Under the pieces are notes generated by a model. The model had not been told where the DNA came from, made no database searches, and saw only the letters and a program-made list of their open reading frames with translations. From Macrotrachela quadricornifera (Eukaryota; Rotifera; Eurotatoria; Philodinida; Philodinidae): 64,000 nt of DNA. The translations under genes were made by a program, and so were the position numbers. Below, in pieces: positions 34,691 through 46,639 of the stretch. The DNA is taken from positions 327,995 through 391,994 of the forward strand of contig JAJEKB010021387.1 of NCBI GenBank assembly GCA_022393335.1, written 5' to 3'. How positions within the stretch are numbered: the stretch's first letter is position 1; every line of letters starts with the position of its first letter.

Positions 34691-37641
34691 AAATATAAAA
34701 GAAACTCAATAGATATATAGTACAATCTAAGGAGTAGAGTCTTAGATCTCTTGAAATGATTTGTAGAATTGATTGCAATACAGAGAAACTTCGACTAATG
34801 ATACAATCGCAAAAAATGGAGAAAATACGAAAGCGCAACGTCGTTTTTTTGAAATTTTGAATCGGAAAACTAAGTTTTTATCATGAATTGTTATGATAGT
34901 GATTTTCAAAAAAATATAATTTTTTGCATTGGAGAAAATAAGAACTCTTGAGTTTTCAACAGGTATTGTGAGTGTTATCACGTTCAGTGTTAAAAGTACT
35001 ATAGCTAGAGATTTGACAGATTAGTTTTCTGCGAGTTTGATAAGATTAGCATAGAATTAAAAAATTTAATTCCGTGAAAATAGTCAGACTTTAAAAAAAA
35101 AAGAGTTGCCAACTAAAGGAAGCTCGAGTTTTTTTTTATGAATATTCGATAAGCAACTCTATTAATTTAGTCATTTTATAGGTTTCATGCGATGAGATTT
35201 CTCTCCGAAACCCAAGCAAATAGAAATCTTGGAAAAGCATGAATTTTCTGGAAAAATAGAATAAACTTCTTAATTTTCTTTATCGACGTTCAATGTTGAC
35301 GAATTTTTCAATTGGAAAAGCAGTTTTTACTAATATTTTATACATTTTTTAAAATGAATTTCGTCTAAGACATCAAAATTGATCAGGAAATATAAATAAA
35401 ATACTGATTAGTTTGTTACCTTTATCCATAAAACTCATACTTTTAAAGAGTCCTATTTACTCAGAAAAAACTTTGAAAATAAATTAAAAATTCTGTTTTG
35501 ACTCTGCAAGATTGTATTTCGTGAAAAATGGTTTACAATTATTTATCAATATAAGTTTTTAGCACTTGGTCTGATACGAAAAAATTTGTCGGCTTTCGTT
35601 ATTCTTTATCTTAAATCTGCATTACTTTTAAATATCATCATTGCATAAGAATTTTTTTCATCTATTGGAAAAACTGTTAAAGAGACATTGCTCCATCTGT
35701 GTTTTCTTTTTTCTCATTCGACTTGACGTGAAATATAGTTGGTTATTAAACGATAATTTAATAATTTTCTCTTCGAGTTTTTCTTTATATATGAGCTTTT
35801 GATATATATTGCCTATTAATTTGACGAAAATATATAAAACAGGGAATGATATAATAATATCGAATTTATTTCTTACTAAAAATTCCAAATCATTTTACAG
35901 TACGAATAAAAATCATGAAAAGATATGACACAATATTAGTGTGTATATAGGCTCTCATTACATATAACTTTTTATTTAATACTTATTAAGTATATAACTA
36001 AAGAAATACTATAATATTATGTTAAACAAAGATAATCTATTGTGTAAAATGAAATTTCTAATTAAAAATGAATATTTGAGGAAGATTAAATGATAAGTTA
36101 AACAAGTTTTAACATAGTTTTAAAAATATTTTTTTAAAAAAAACAGTAAGATGAAAAGAAAAAAGAAATGATCATTCTAAAATGAAAAAAACGAACTAGA
36201 AGAAAAATGCTGCTATTCTTCTTACCGTTACAAGAAAAAAAACTAAGATACAATCAATGATATATAACCCATTCTCGAGAACATGACTTTTGTTTTTTCA
36301 TTATTCGTAAAAGGTTTCATTTTTTTTTATTTGTAACAGTTTTAGTACTTCAAAATGACTTTTATCAATATGAGCTATGAATATACCTTTATCAATGGTA
36401 ATAGAATCAGATTCTTTCGTCAAAGTATAATAGAGATTTTTAATTTTTTTTTGCGAGAAATAATCTTTTGAATCGCCCTATAGTAAAGCTCATCGATGAA
36501 TAATATCATATCGAAAGGGTTAGAAAATCTTATTATGGTTATTGATATTTAATTTCCAATTTTTTCATAATATCTACTTTGAATAATTCATTATCACTTT
36601 TATACAAAACCTAGATGGCATCTCGACTTTGTCGAGAATGCGAACTCAGATGCGAAGCAATTTTTTGAAATCTCGATTAACGATCTTCATTAGTTACTTA
36701 ATTATCTTTCTTTTTTATTTATCCATCGTCAGCTACACTTTCAGCTGTCAAACAGCTGTTATGCTAGAGTAGCGTCTAACTTTTCTTTCGCTTTAATTAT
36801 CTCAAAATAAAAGTTTGAAAAAAATCATTTTTTTCTGACGCTTACCGTGAACAAATCAAAGTCTCTATTTACGAACGAGTTTCGACTGCTATGATTTTGG
36901 TCTTCATATTTTAATACGGTGTTTCAATCATAATTTTCTAACTTTCGGTTTTCGAGATCATAGCGTTACAAATACACCATTTTTTATGCGTACGGGTAAG
37001 TAAAGAAATAAATAAATAAAAAAATAAATAAAGAAAACTCGCGCTGCGTCACAATACAGATGGTTTGCATTTTAATTATCTTTATATATTCATCATCCAT
37101 TATTATTTGGTCTCTTTTAATTATAATGAACACTTGATATTTTTCAAGTAGAAAAGAAAATATTTTCTTTCTTTCTTTTATTAATCATTTTGTATCATGA
37201 CCTAGAAAAGAATATTAAGATTTTAATCTTTTGAATTACACTCTACTTGTTTAAAAATAAAAGAAATTTTTTTATTAGTTTCATCATGTAGAATGATATT
37301 TTGTTTCGTTTTTGAATTAAATGAAGTGACATTATTTTAAATTTAGTCTTTTAATATTCTTTTCAGTTATATAATTGATGTGTACATCATTATATTAGAT
37401 AATATAGATTTTATCTATTTAAACTTTTGAAATATATAGAAAATTATTTAAACATTTCATAATTAAAATATAAACTATGCTCGATAGTATCCGTGTTGAT
37501 TATATAATGATCAATGATTAAATAATGTTATTATCTTAGATTTTGCTTACTATTCATAAATTGAATAACATATATATTTATATAGAAATCATAGGATATA
37601 TTAACAATTTGAATAGAAATGATAGATTTAATCATTTTTAA
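34691..37641. other. Intergenic, no gene seen
   Basis: AT-rich with many homopolymer runs. An (AAAT)n microsatellite lies at about 36998-37036. Several 60-80-codon frames show no start context, composition or motif that supports translation. Confidence 0.5.
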
Positions 37642-37974
37642 CCCTTGTACTACCATAGTCTTTTTCGCAGTGTGTATGACAGAAAATAAGCTCTACAAAC
37701 GAGATTCTATATTACCACTTACTTCATCCGAAAATTATCCCTTTAACCTAAAGATTGCTGTTCATCCCTTCTTAACGCTCTCGCCTACCATTGTCACTTT
37801 TTATTCCCTTGTATTACGGTTCACACACATCCTATACTTACCCACAGTCTAAATCACACGGTCAATCTCATCCCACGCTTATTGGCAAAGAATACAAAAT
37901 GATAAGAAATTTCACTGTATAGTTAAATTCATTATTAACTGGGTCAAAAATGACCCAGGTTGGTAGTACTAGGG
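37642..37974. mobile_element. piggyBac-like MITE with TTAA target duplication
   Basis: A 333-bp element flanked by TTAA at 37638-37641 and 37975-37978. The ends are inverted: cccttgtactacca on the left and tggtagtactaggg on the right (one mismatch). Near the right end gggtcaaaaatgaccc is a perfect-stem hairpin. TTAA duplications with CCCT/CCCTA ends are the hallmark of piggyBac transposons. There is no transposase, so it is non-autonomous. Confidence 0.8.
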
Positions 37975-37978
37975 TTAA

Positions 37979-38578
37979 CGTAGGATATCTTAGGTCAGGA
38001 TTCGAGTTTTCTTGAAAATATTCGTTCCAAAGAACTTTTCAGCTCAGTTAAACAACTTCCCAAGTAGAATTCGATGAGCTCTATCGATTCCACAGCTTTC
38101 TCATGAATTTGGCTAGCAAAATAAGTAACGACTCGATCATTGCGATTGTTTTATGTTTTTATAGATCGGTTATATTTTTTGTTGATAGTATGCATTTTAG
38201 TGGAAGAGTGTAAATCAGAAACTGTGAACAGATTTTACTGAAATGAATGACACAATCAGTCTGTAATATTTTATATTAGTTATTTTGCAACGATAATTCC
38301 ATTTAAGTTTTTCTGAAAACAATAAGAAGAAGGTATAATGACGTATAGTGTATCTATTATTTTTTGGCTTGATTGTTTATCTTTTGTACATCTTTCAATT
38401 TGTGCGCATTTCTATTTTCGTTGAAGCTTAATCTGCGGTGATTGCTTTTATCTTTTTGACATAAACAACAATTTTTGATAATCATCTGAAGTATTGTGAA
38501 AGTGGCAATAGTTTTAGAAAGTTTTGTTATCTACTTCTTTTAGGTGCACCTATTTAAAAGCCGGTTCACTACTATCTT
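37979..38578. other. Intergenic between two transposon copies
   Basis: No gene or repeat recognised. Confidence 0.5.
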
Positions 38579-38586
38579 GTCCCTAT

Positions 38587-39690
38587 TAGACATGTGCGGG
38601 ACCAGTCCCGGTCCCGGTCCCGCGGGACCGGAGCGGGACCGGGACCAAAAGAAAAAATCTGACAAAACTTGAACCCCAGTTTATAATGAAATATTCTATG
38701 ATTTTAACTGAATTATCTTATGAATCATATGAATCAAAACATGTCGAAGTACACTAAGCAAAAAAAGTGCTAGCGGTCAAGAAAATAAATGAAAAAAAAT
38801 AAGTATTAAAGAGCGATAGTCGTAGAATTGTTTGAGATGTAATCCAGATAAATTCTGGGATAGTTTTCCATAGACTGGGATCGAAACCAGAAAGATAGCT
38901 AGGTGTGCTAAATGTCTAGTTGAAAAGTAAATCTGAATTAATCTGTAAGAGTTCCAGCTTTCGTAAGTGAACTTTTATTGACTCATTCAATATTCACGAA
39001 AGTTTTATCTGATATAATTTCATATATAACAGTCCTTTAAAAGAATTATTGTCAAGTGAGACACTACTAGTTCTTCTTTCCAGTAGTGCCACATATATTT
39101 GCTGTATGCTATCATAATTTCATGCGTTCCTGTTTGCATTAAGGAACAAACGAAAGAAACTGATCAAACCATTCACTCAGGCGCATGTTTACAAGCAAAA
39201 TGAACTCCATCCACTATTTCTTCATCGACTATTTTATATATTTCAAAGCATGACTGAAGTACTATTGTAATAGTTCAAGAAAAAATCAAAATATCGCTTT
39301 AATATGTTAGCCGTTTGATCGAAGTCTCTCAGCCCTGATCAGTACTTTTGGTTTTAAAGTTGTCAAAAATATGAATCGAACCTTCACTGGAACTGTCGTG
39401 ACTATCATGTTGATAGATAGAAATGTTTCATCGAAAATGTCTTGAATAAAAATTTACAAAGCAGGCTATTAAATTATTTAAAAAACGCGTAAACCGTCTG
39501 GACCACTCGAGTTTATCTACTTTCACTTCGCAATCCAAATTTTGAAACACTATGTAAAATCACCGGGACCGGGACCAGATTAAAAAATCTTACTCGACTC
39601 GGGACCGATACGGGGCCAAACAAAACACCTTCAGCGGGACCAGACCAGACCGGGACCGGGACCAGAAAATCTTGGTCCCGCACATGTCTA
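38587..39690. mobile_element. hAT-like non-autonomous element with 8-bp target duplication
   Basis: The element begins tagacatgtgcgggacca and ends with the inverted form tggtcccgcacatgtcta, 1104 bp in all. gtccctat stands on both sides (38579-38586 and 39691-39698), a perfect 8-bp target-site duplication. Subterminal blocks are runs of gggaccggga on the right and cggtcccg on the left, far more GC-rich than the AT-rich interior. Eight-base duplications with short TIRs fit the hAT superfamily. The interior has no transposase frame, so it would depend on a related element elsewhere. Confidence 0.85.
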
Positions 39691-39698
39691 GTCCCTAT

Positions 39699-40010
39699 TC
39701 ATCCTCAAATCATATTATTGATTATATTCCGAAATTAATAAAAAAGATTAATCACCAAATTCGTGTCATGATATAATCCAATCATATTTTGGAAAATAAT
39801 GTTATAATTGTGATTTGTTGGTTCGAATTATCACTTTTCCCATTTATCAAGAGAAAGAATGGAATTATTCTAAATATATAAACTTCACTGTTAAGCGAAA
39901 CATATAACTGTTTACTGAAAATTTGTATTTCTGTGTTACTATATATTTACGTATTGTGTAAACTTTGTTTCATTTTATTGCAATCAAATCCTATTTGTTG
40001 TTGTAGAAAA
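39699..40010. other. Upstream flank of the 40011-40722 gene
   Basis: No repeat recognised. A pyrimidine-rich tract ending TTGTTGTTGTAG at about 39995-40006 is a good 3' splice site four bases before the ATG and could be a 5'-UTR or trans-splice acceptor. Confidence 0.4.
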
Positions 40011-40722
40011 ATGAATATAGCAGATTCAAATGGAGATGGTAAAAGTATTTTTTTTGTACTTAATAATCAATTCAATTAGAACCGTATTATTTGTGTCAAT
40101 ATAAGAATTATCAAAAAATGATATCATTATTAATATTAATAAAGGTTACACTCTTCAACATATTGGTCTATATTTGTCCAACGTTGTAGAGCAAATCATC
40201 CACACATTCTTAGCACTTAAGCAGATCTGTATTAAGCCACTTGAAACAGATGTTTGCATGTTATGTTCGTATGGAAAAAGGATAAATGTAGTGGAACTCG
40301 TAACGGTGATGACATCTTGTCAAACACACAGTGCACTATCTTCTTACAATACCAACAGTGTATTCCACTTAATTAGTAAAGATATAAGTCAAGTTCTCAC
40401 ACAACATTATTCAGATGAAGTTATGACGAACAGCAAATCTATCTTTCATTTCATCAATAATCAATTTTGTTTTCAAAAATGTGATGAAAAAACATTAATT
40501 AGATTGCCTATAAACAACGCTATTGATAATTATTCTAATGTAACACGTCTTTGTCGAACATCAATCGAAATAGTTCTTAAACAAATTAATAGCAATGCAA
40601 TAAGTTTCGACTATTTATTTGATGCCGATTTAAAACTGTTCTTAGCAGCAAAACTTCCATGCATTGATATCTCATATACCATTTCGAATGTACTTTTGAA
40701 TTTTTTTCTCAAAAGCATGTGA
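40011..40722 (+). CDS. Hypothetical two-exon gene, possible ankyrin-like start
   Basis: The ATG at 40011 follows a strong splice-acceptor-like TTGTTGTTGTAG. Exon 1 is 40011-40038. A 106-bp intron starts GTAAAA and ends AATAAAG, and exon 2 is 40145-40722, giving about 201 residues. The start (NIADSNGDGYTLQHIGLYL) resembles one ankyrin repeat, where D-x-NG-xTxLH is the core. The remainder is helical, moderately Cys-rich (for example CMLCSYGK, then FCFQKC) and matches no family I know. AATAAA at 40876-40881 lies about 155 bp after the stop. Codon use is similar to the neighbouring genes. It may be a fragment of a larger ankyrin protein or a degraded gene. Confidence 0.4.
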
Positions 40723-42386
40723 TTCATATATTTTTCGATTTAACTATTGGCACGTTGAAAATTCAAGGAGGTCAGATTGTAGAATCTGTCCATTGTTGAA
40801 GTGATTCGATCTCCATCAGACCACTTAATGGTAATTCTCTCTCAATCATTGGTCAAGAATGCCATATTTTCAACAAATAAAAAAATCAAGAAATAACTGT
40901 AAAAAATAATTAAGATGAAAATATACAAGTTTTGTACGTTCAATCACGTTGTTTATATACAGCCGTATGTTTGAAACAATAAGGTGAATGAACAGTCAGC
41001 AGACAGAACGAAAAAAATATATATACGACACATTCTACGGACGATAGATTTTCTCCATTGAGATTGCGACACTATAATCTACGGCACATTCGTGCGACAC
41101 ATTTATTTTTAGTGTGTATGATGGTGATGATAAGAACTACTATGAGAAATGGAAGGTACATGTCTAGAAGGGCATTTTCTATTTTCTCGATAGATATTTA
41201 AATGATAATCTGCATAATGATCGATATGGAATAAAGAACTATTTCATCTATTGTGAGCAGTTATACCGATAATATGATGCCGATCTTTTTCTCTCGTCGA
41301 TTCTAAAACTATTCTTTATCTTTCTTGGTGAATTTTATATACTGTAATGGGATAGTGCATAAGATTTGATATTACATGATTGGTCTTACAAACATCGTTG
41401 AAAATAAAATCAGCTTTGGTTAATTTATTTGTTTGATGTACATCTTATTTTTCCGATACTTTAGATTTATTTGTCATGGGATCAAAATAAGTGGTTCGAG
41501 GATATAGGTTTAATTCATAGTATGTGTAAGCGGCGATGTGGTCAACAATACGCTTAATTATTTCGTTTTCTTCCTCCTTTATTTGTTTCATTATTTTTTT
41601 TGAAATAAACTATCATTCACTTTTAATTATCTTGCAGAATTTTCGTCTTCGATGGTTATCTCTGCAAGTTTACTTTGAAAATTGAAATCTGCATTCTCGT
41701 TTTAAGTATAGGTACATTTTGTGTAATTTTTTTTGTGAAATTGTCGATTTATAAAAACTTGAAAGGAGGTGTGAAAGACACATGACAATCATGCTTCGAA
41801 TGTTACGAGAATTCTTTGAATGTTTCTTTCAGATTTAGTTAAAACGCAATTTATCAAGCCTAAAATTTAGCAATTAAAGATTTCTTTATATGTTCTTTCA
41901 TTTGAGATGACTCCTAGAATAGGTCTTTTACTAGATCACTAGTTAGTATTCACTAGCAGTATATTCTTACGATTTAAGAGAAACAGCTGAAAGAGTACTC
42001 TTGTTAGGTAACATAAAATTAGTTATGACTCTTCAGTCTTAAGAATGTTTTAGAATCTATTCGTGTGAGCGCAAAAAGTAATTATTAAACGTTCAATTTC
42101 GTTCCAGTGGTAACATGATAAGTCTAATAAATATAGGCAATAAAGTTTGATGCAATGACAGAAAGACCATTTATTTTTCCTTCGTTGCGAGGACCAGCAA
42201 ATGAGTTGCCAGTTCGACTGGTGTTGAGAAAAATGAAGAATGTTTTGTATTTATAGTAATGACGTACTTGCAAGGTAGTTAATTGGACATATGACGTTGC
42301 TCAGCGGGCAGAAGAGCTTTATCCTCAGTACACTCAATATAGATACGCTGCACAGGTCCAAAGCGATCATCAGTGAGCTGTACTCT
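40723..42386. other. Intergenic
   Basis: AATAAA at 40876-40881 belongs to the preceding gene. A motif tgcgacacatttatttttag near 41091-41120 recurs in the same orientation near 42828-42856, with weak similarity around it. No other feature is seen. Confidence 0.45.
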
Positions 42387-42710
42387 CCCACGGACAAAAA
42401 AAGTTTCTTTTTTCATTGCTTATTTGCACCACTTAATACATTGTTTTGAAAATGAGCAAAATTCTGAAGTACTAGTTTTTGAATTTTCGAAAAAACTGAT
42501 CTTTTTTCATATTTTTTTCGTAGCGTCGAAAATTAGTCACACAGAAATTTGTCTATTTTGAAAACAAAGGCAACAACTACAAAGTAAGCGGTTCTCTCTA
42601 AATCGTAGAGCTTTTTATACTGCATCTCGTGGTATATTTTGTTTTTTCAAAACAATGTAATAAGTAGTGCAAAAATGCAATGAAAAAAGAAACCTTTTTT
42701 TGTCTGCGGG
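42387..42710. repeat. MITE-like palindrome, 324 bp
   Basis: The left end ccc(a)cggacaaaaaaag runs on through tttcttttttcattgc and cattgttttgaaaa. The right end carries the inverse, ending tttttgtctgcggg at 42710. Arms of about 75 bp pair well and the middle (42470-42630) does not. No target-site duplication is clear. Confidence 0.65.
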
Positions 42711-43092
42711 CGAATATAGAGATTATGATTTAATAAAATTATATTTTACTATGCTAGCGAATCTATCTAATTTCGTGACACATTGAGTATGACAGAAAAA
42801 TGAACAACACAATCTTTTCAGCACAAGTGCGACACATTTTATTTTAGTGTGTATAACGAGATCGAAAATTTATCAATCCGTAGTGTTGCTTCCTTTGGTT
42901 CTGCAATTTGACTTCTGTGCGACGACCTATCAAAATTTTTCCTAGTTGTCTGGACAAAGTCATTAGCTCAACACTGTCCTGAAGGTGTACTATGATTATA
43001 GTCGTTGCATTCTTTGAAAAAGAACAATATTCTTCAAATTAATTTGTCATTATTTATGCTAGTGACCTATTGCCACCATTGTATTAAGACAA

Positions 43093-43390
43093 AATGACCG
43101 AGAACTGAGGATTTTCAATAGAAAGAGTACGATTTGTCTTTCGGCAAAAGTGTTTCTAGATATCTTTCATATGTTCCAGAACCAAGAAACCCTAAAAAAG
43201 TCAATTTTGAAGGCTATCTACGCTTTTCTCTGACATTTTCTCTATCTTTGAAAATATACCATAGGAATTTTGAGAAAATGATCGAAAACTCAAAATTTTC
43301 AATAGGAAGGATCTGATATTTTTTCATCAAAAGGGTTTTCTAGATCATACCGGCATTTTGGACAAAAGAAACCTTTTCCCAAAAAGTGGT
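43093..43390 (+). repeat. Tandem duplication, two copies about 184 bp apart
   Basis: aaatgaccgagaactgag...ttttcaatagaaag near 43093 recurs diverged as aaatgatcgaaaactcaa...ttttcaataggaag near 43277, followed in both by tttctagat and accaagaaacc/acaaaagaaacc. No coding content is apparent. Confidence 0.55.
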
Positions 43391-43974
43391 AGGGTCTCCA
43401 TGGATTCACCCTTATATTAATTTTTTCTATTATAGATTGAGTCAAACAGGGCAAGGATAAGCTGTACTTTATAAAATATCTTACATGTGTTTTTCTGTCA
43501 TAGGGTAATTCTCACTGAACCTGTTCCTAATCGTCCAGCATGTAACAAATTTGGTTAAAAATCAAACCTACTACGAACTTTCAGATTTGAATTAGTGTAT
43601 AATGGAAAAAGAAATAGATTTATTGGAAGTCTGTTTTTTCTCTATTATAGATGGATTCGAATTTGAAAACTAGCAGTAGATCTGATTTCTAACTAAATTA
43701 GTGACGAACTACACGATTAAAAACAAGCTTAATGCGAATCATTATGTACAAAACCTTTTGTTTAAATTTGTAATAAAGGTTTAGCAGAAAAATATTTTTA
43801 CGAAACCTTTTTTTCTCTTTCTTGTAAAGTTTCAGTACGAAACCATTTTTCCCGTTCATCAAGAAGTTTCATACGAAACATTTTTTTGCGAAACCAAATA
43901 TAATTCGGAAAATGTGCCCGCGGACAGATCCTTATTTGGTTTCGTAAAGTACTTTTTTTGGTAATCTCAACTTT

Positions 43975-44945
43975 GGTAGAAAGTAGAAATGTCGAAAGAT
44001 ATAAATGTCGAAAGGTAAAAATGCCGAAAAAGGGAATAATACAAATGTCGAACAGTAAAATGTCGAAAAGTAAAAATGCCGAAAGTAAAAATATCGAAAG
44101 ATATTTTTGTCGAAAATAAAAATGTCGAACTATAAAAACGTCGAAAAAAAAATCAGGAAAAAAATTCTGTCTGTTTTTTTTTATTAAGTATATAAAGATA
44201 GTCCTTCGAAGTGAATCAAATTTACATACAACGGTCTATTTTATTTCAGTCTGAATTCATCAAGTTAAAATGACATTTGAATTCAAACTGAAACGTGGGT
44301 CTAGGAGGGGTTAGTGAGGGTGAGGAGGAGGTAAGTGAGGGTGACGGGGAAGTTAGTGAGGGTGAGGGGGATGAATGAGGATGTGGGGAGTGAGTGAGGG
44401 TGAGGGTGAGCGTAAGATTTTTGAACTGTAGGGCTTCGTCCCATGTAACATGGGACTAAGGCGGGACTAAGGGTTGACGAGGTGGGACTTTGTCGAAATA
44501 GACGGGACTAAGGGTTTTGAAGTAAGACTACCTCGTGCCACGTGAGAAACGCTTCATTTGGAAGAATTTGCTGTGGCTTTCTAATTTTACAATTCAATTT
44601 GAATTAAAAAAGACCATAGACTCCAAATTTATTTATTAGAAGAAGAACGATTGAGAGACAAATAAAAAACATGCTATTAAATTAGTTGATCAGCATTAGG
44701 CATGGATACTTTTTCTAATGCATACCTTTAGACGATTCTAATTTTCATCATCAAACTTTTTCAATATTGCTATCTTTCGACATCTTCTTTCGACATATTT
44801 AGCTTTCGATATTTTTATTTTCGACAATTTTACCTTTCGACATTTTTACCTTTCGATATTCTTACCTTTCGACAATTTTACTTTCGATATTTTTATTTCG
44901 ACATTTTTGCTTTCGATATTTTTATTTTCGATCAAAGTGTAGAGA
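43975..44945. mobile_element. Foldback element with TCGAAA-repeat arms and G-rich core
   Basis: The left arm (about 43975-44160) is a degenerate array of aaaatgtcgaaag units. The right arm (about 44765-44945) is the inverted array ctttcgacattttta. Between them lie a GTGAGGG-rich stretch and, near the centre, the short palindrome gtcccatgtaacatgggac (44438-44456). Outer edges tcaactttgg and ccaaag-like cactttgatc are weakly inverted. No transposase frame and no clear target duplication are seen. Confidence 0.65.
44297..44412 (+). repeat. G-rich GTGAGGG tract
   Basis: Repeated gtgaggg, ggggatga and tgagggtgag strings with many GGG runs, which could form G-quadruplexes on the plus strand. A shorter relative, gagtgagggtgagggtg, lies near 52380-52397. 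It is not the TGTGGG telomere repeat I recall for Adineta. Confidence 0.7.
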
Positions 44946-45718
44946 ATCCTTTTTTTCCCTAGAGTGCAGTAATCTTAAACTTACTTTCATAATCTACCAA
45001 ATAATATCTTTTAGATATTATAAAGAATGGTGGATGCATTCCTTTATAAAAATTCTTGAAACAATTTCAAAACTGGCTCACAAATTCGAATTCTTTAACT
45101 CCGAGAACCCTTCGGTCAAACTTTATATAGTACCGTTATTTCGTTGAAATGAGGCTTCTCAAAATACTTTGAGAGAAAATAATATTTTTGAATACTTCGA
45201 AAAATGGCTCGTGAATTCGAACAACCTTCATTAACTGTTCAACCTGTTTTAAAAAAACTTTGTTTCGATCATTTTTTCGTTAAATACCATTTTCATAAGA
45301 AGATTTAGGTAAATAAAAATAATACCAACTATTAACCTTGCTAATACATATATATTTAAAAAAGTTTATAATACTAAAACATTTTCTAATCCGGTACATC
45401 GTTCAAAAGCTCATTTAAATGGACAAAAAATAGGTTTTGGTAGCTTATTCGACATGCTCTAGCATCTCGAATGATAAAAAAATCAATTAAAAAGTTTCAC
45501 AAAAAATTGATTTTCCAAAAATCGAGTCTCTGGAGGCCTATGAGAAAATATCAAGGTGATATTCGGAATCAGCATAATAAATAATCTTAGGTCCACTATA
45601 TTTCATTGAAATATCGATTGATTAGTTGCATCGGTTTCCTGGTAAGTGCATTATAGGTTCATTATCTTGTAAAAAAGAAGCAATAGAACTGAAGTTCCTA
45701 GACATCCTTCATCCTTAA
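44946..45718. other. Intergenic with a diverged direct duplication
   Basis: aaaactggctcacaaattcga near 45068 and aaaatggctcgtgaattcga near 45200 mark two diverged direct copies about 132 bp apart, followed by related cgtta/tcgttgaaat segments. No gene is seen. Confidence 0.4.
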
Positions 45719-45939
45719 GTAACGTTTCAATGCCACATTCCGGGGTAACGTCTCAATGTAACGTCCCGAAGTAACGTCTCAATGCAACGTCCCAAGGCAA
45801 CACCCCAAGGTACTGTCTGAAAGTAACGACTCGATATAACATGCCAAGGTAACAACTCAATGTAACGTCCCAAGGTAACATGTCGATGTAACATTCCTAA
45901 GTAACGTTCAGATATAACGTCTAAATGTAACGCTCCATG
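45719..45939 (+). repeat. 13-bp minisatellite, 17 units
   Basis: Seventeen 13-bp units run without indels from 45719 to 45939. Consensus forms are gtaacgtctcaat and gtaacgtcccaag, which partly alternate to give a 26-bp higher-order period. Because 13 is not a multiple of 3, the long minus-strand frame across it carries a 13-residue pseudo-repeat and is not a gene. Confidence 0.9.
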
Positions 45940-46639
45940 ATGAGTTGAGGGCGTATGAATTATAACAAATGATGGCGGTTTCGACGGTACTGACCCTCTA
46001 GGATTGCGTTGTGACTTGTGCCTACTAGTGCAATAACTCCATAAAAACAAGCAATAATTATTCAGTACGCGACTTTCTGTACACGTGGCAACAAAAGAAT
46101 ACAGTGAACGCTATGTATTTTCGTGTAACTGTCACTACAAAACTATATGGTAAGATTTTGTGCGAATATAAAAATCAATAAATACATCATTTCAGACATA
46201 ATAAATTCATTGCTAAAATATTCGTTTTGAAAATATGAACCTATTTGTTTTTTTCATATTTTTCAGATATTTTCTTTTGAGAAAACACACAATTTTCTTT
46301 GCTAGATACGTTTATTGATATTGAAAAAAAAACAAATTACACAAAAAAAGAATAAGATACCGTATGCTAAAAAAAACTAACTATAAAAAAAAGAGTATGG
46401 AAAGGGGATACTGGGACAATGTCCTTGTTACTGATGATTCGGTAAGAAGAAGATCGGAAGTTTTAGTGGATTGATGATAATTGTCGTTCTTGTATGTAAA
46501 AAGAGAGAACATCGATGAACATATAGAATTCGATTTGAGAATAAAATATATTTACCCTCTTCCACTTTCGATATTTATTCCTACATTTTGTACAATCAAT
46601 GGATAAATACAAAAAAACCTAAAACAACCCAATTCACAT
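45940..46639. other. Intergenic
   Basis: AT-rich with A and T homopolymers. Nothing recognised. Confidence 0.5.

Noticed and set aside
44297..44412. Interstitial telomere repeat
   Set aside because: The GTGAGGG units are irregular and do not match the TGTGGG repeat I recall for Adineta; kept only as a G-rich tract.
45727..46050. 107-codon minus-strand frame with apparent 13-residue repeats
   Set aside because: It is the 13-bp minisatellite read in one frame.
46445..46460. agatcggaag, as in a sequencing adapter
   Set aside because: Only 10 bases match and the sequence then departs, so it is chance rather than contamination.
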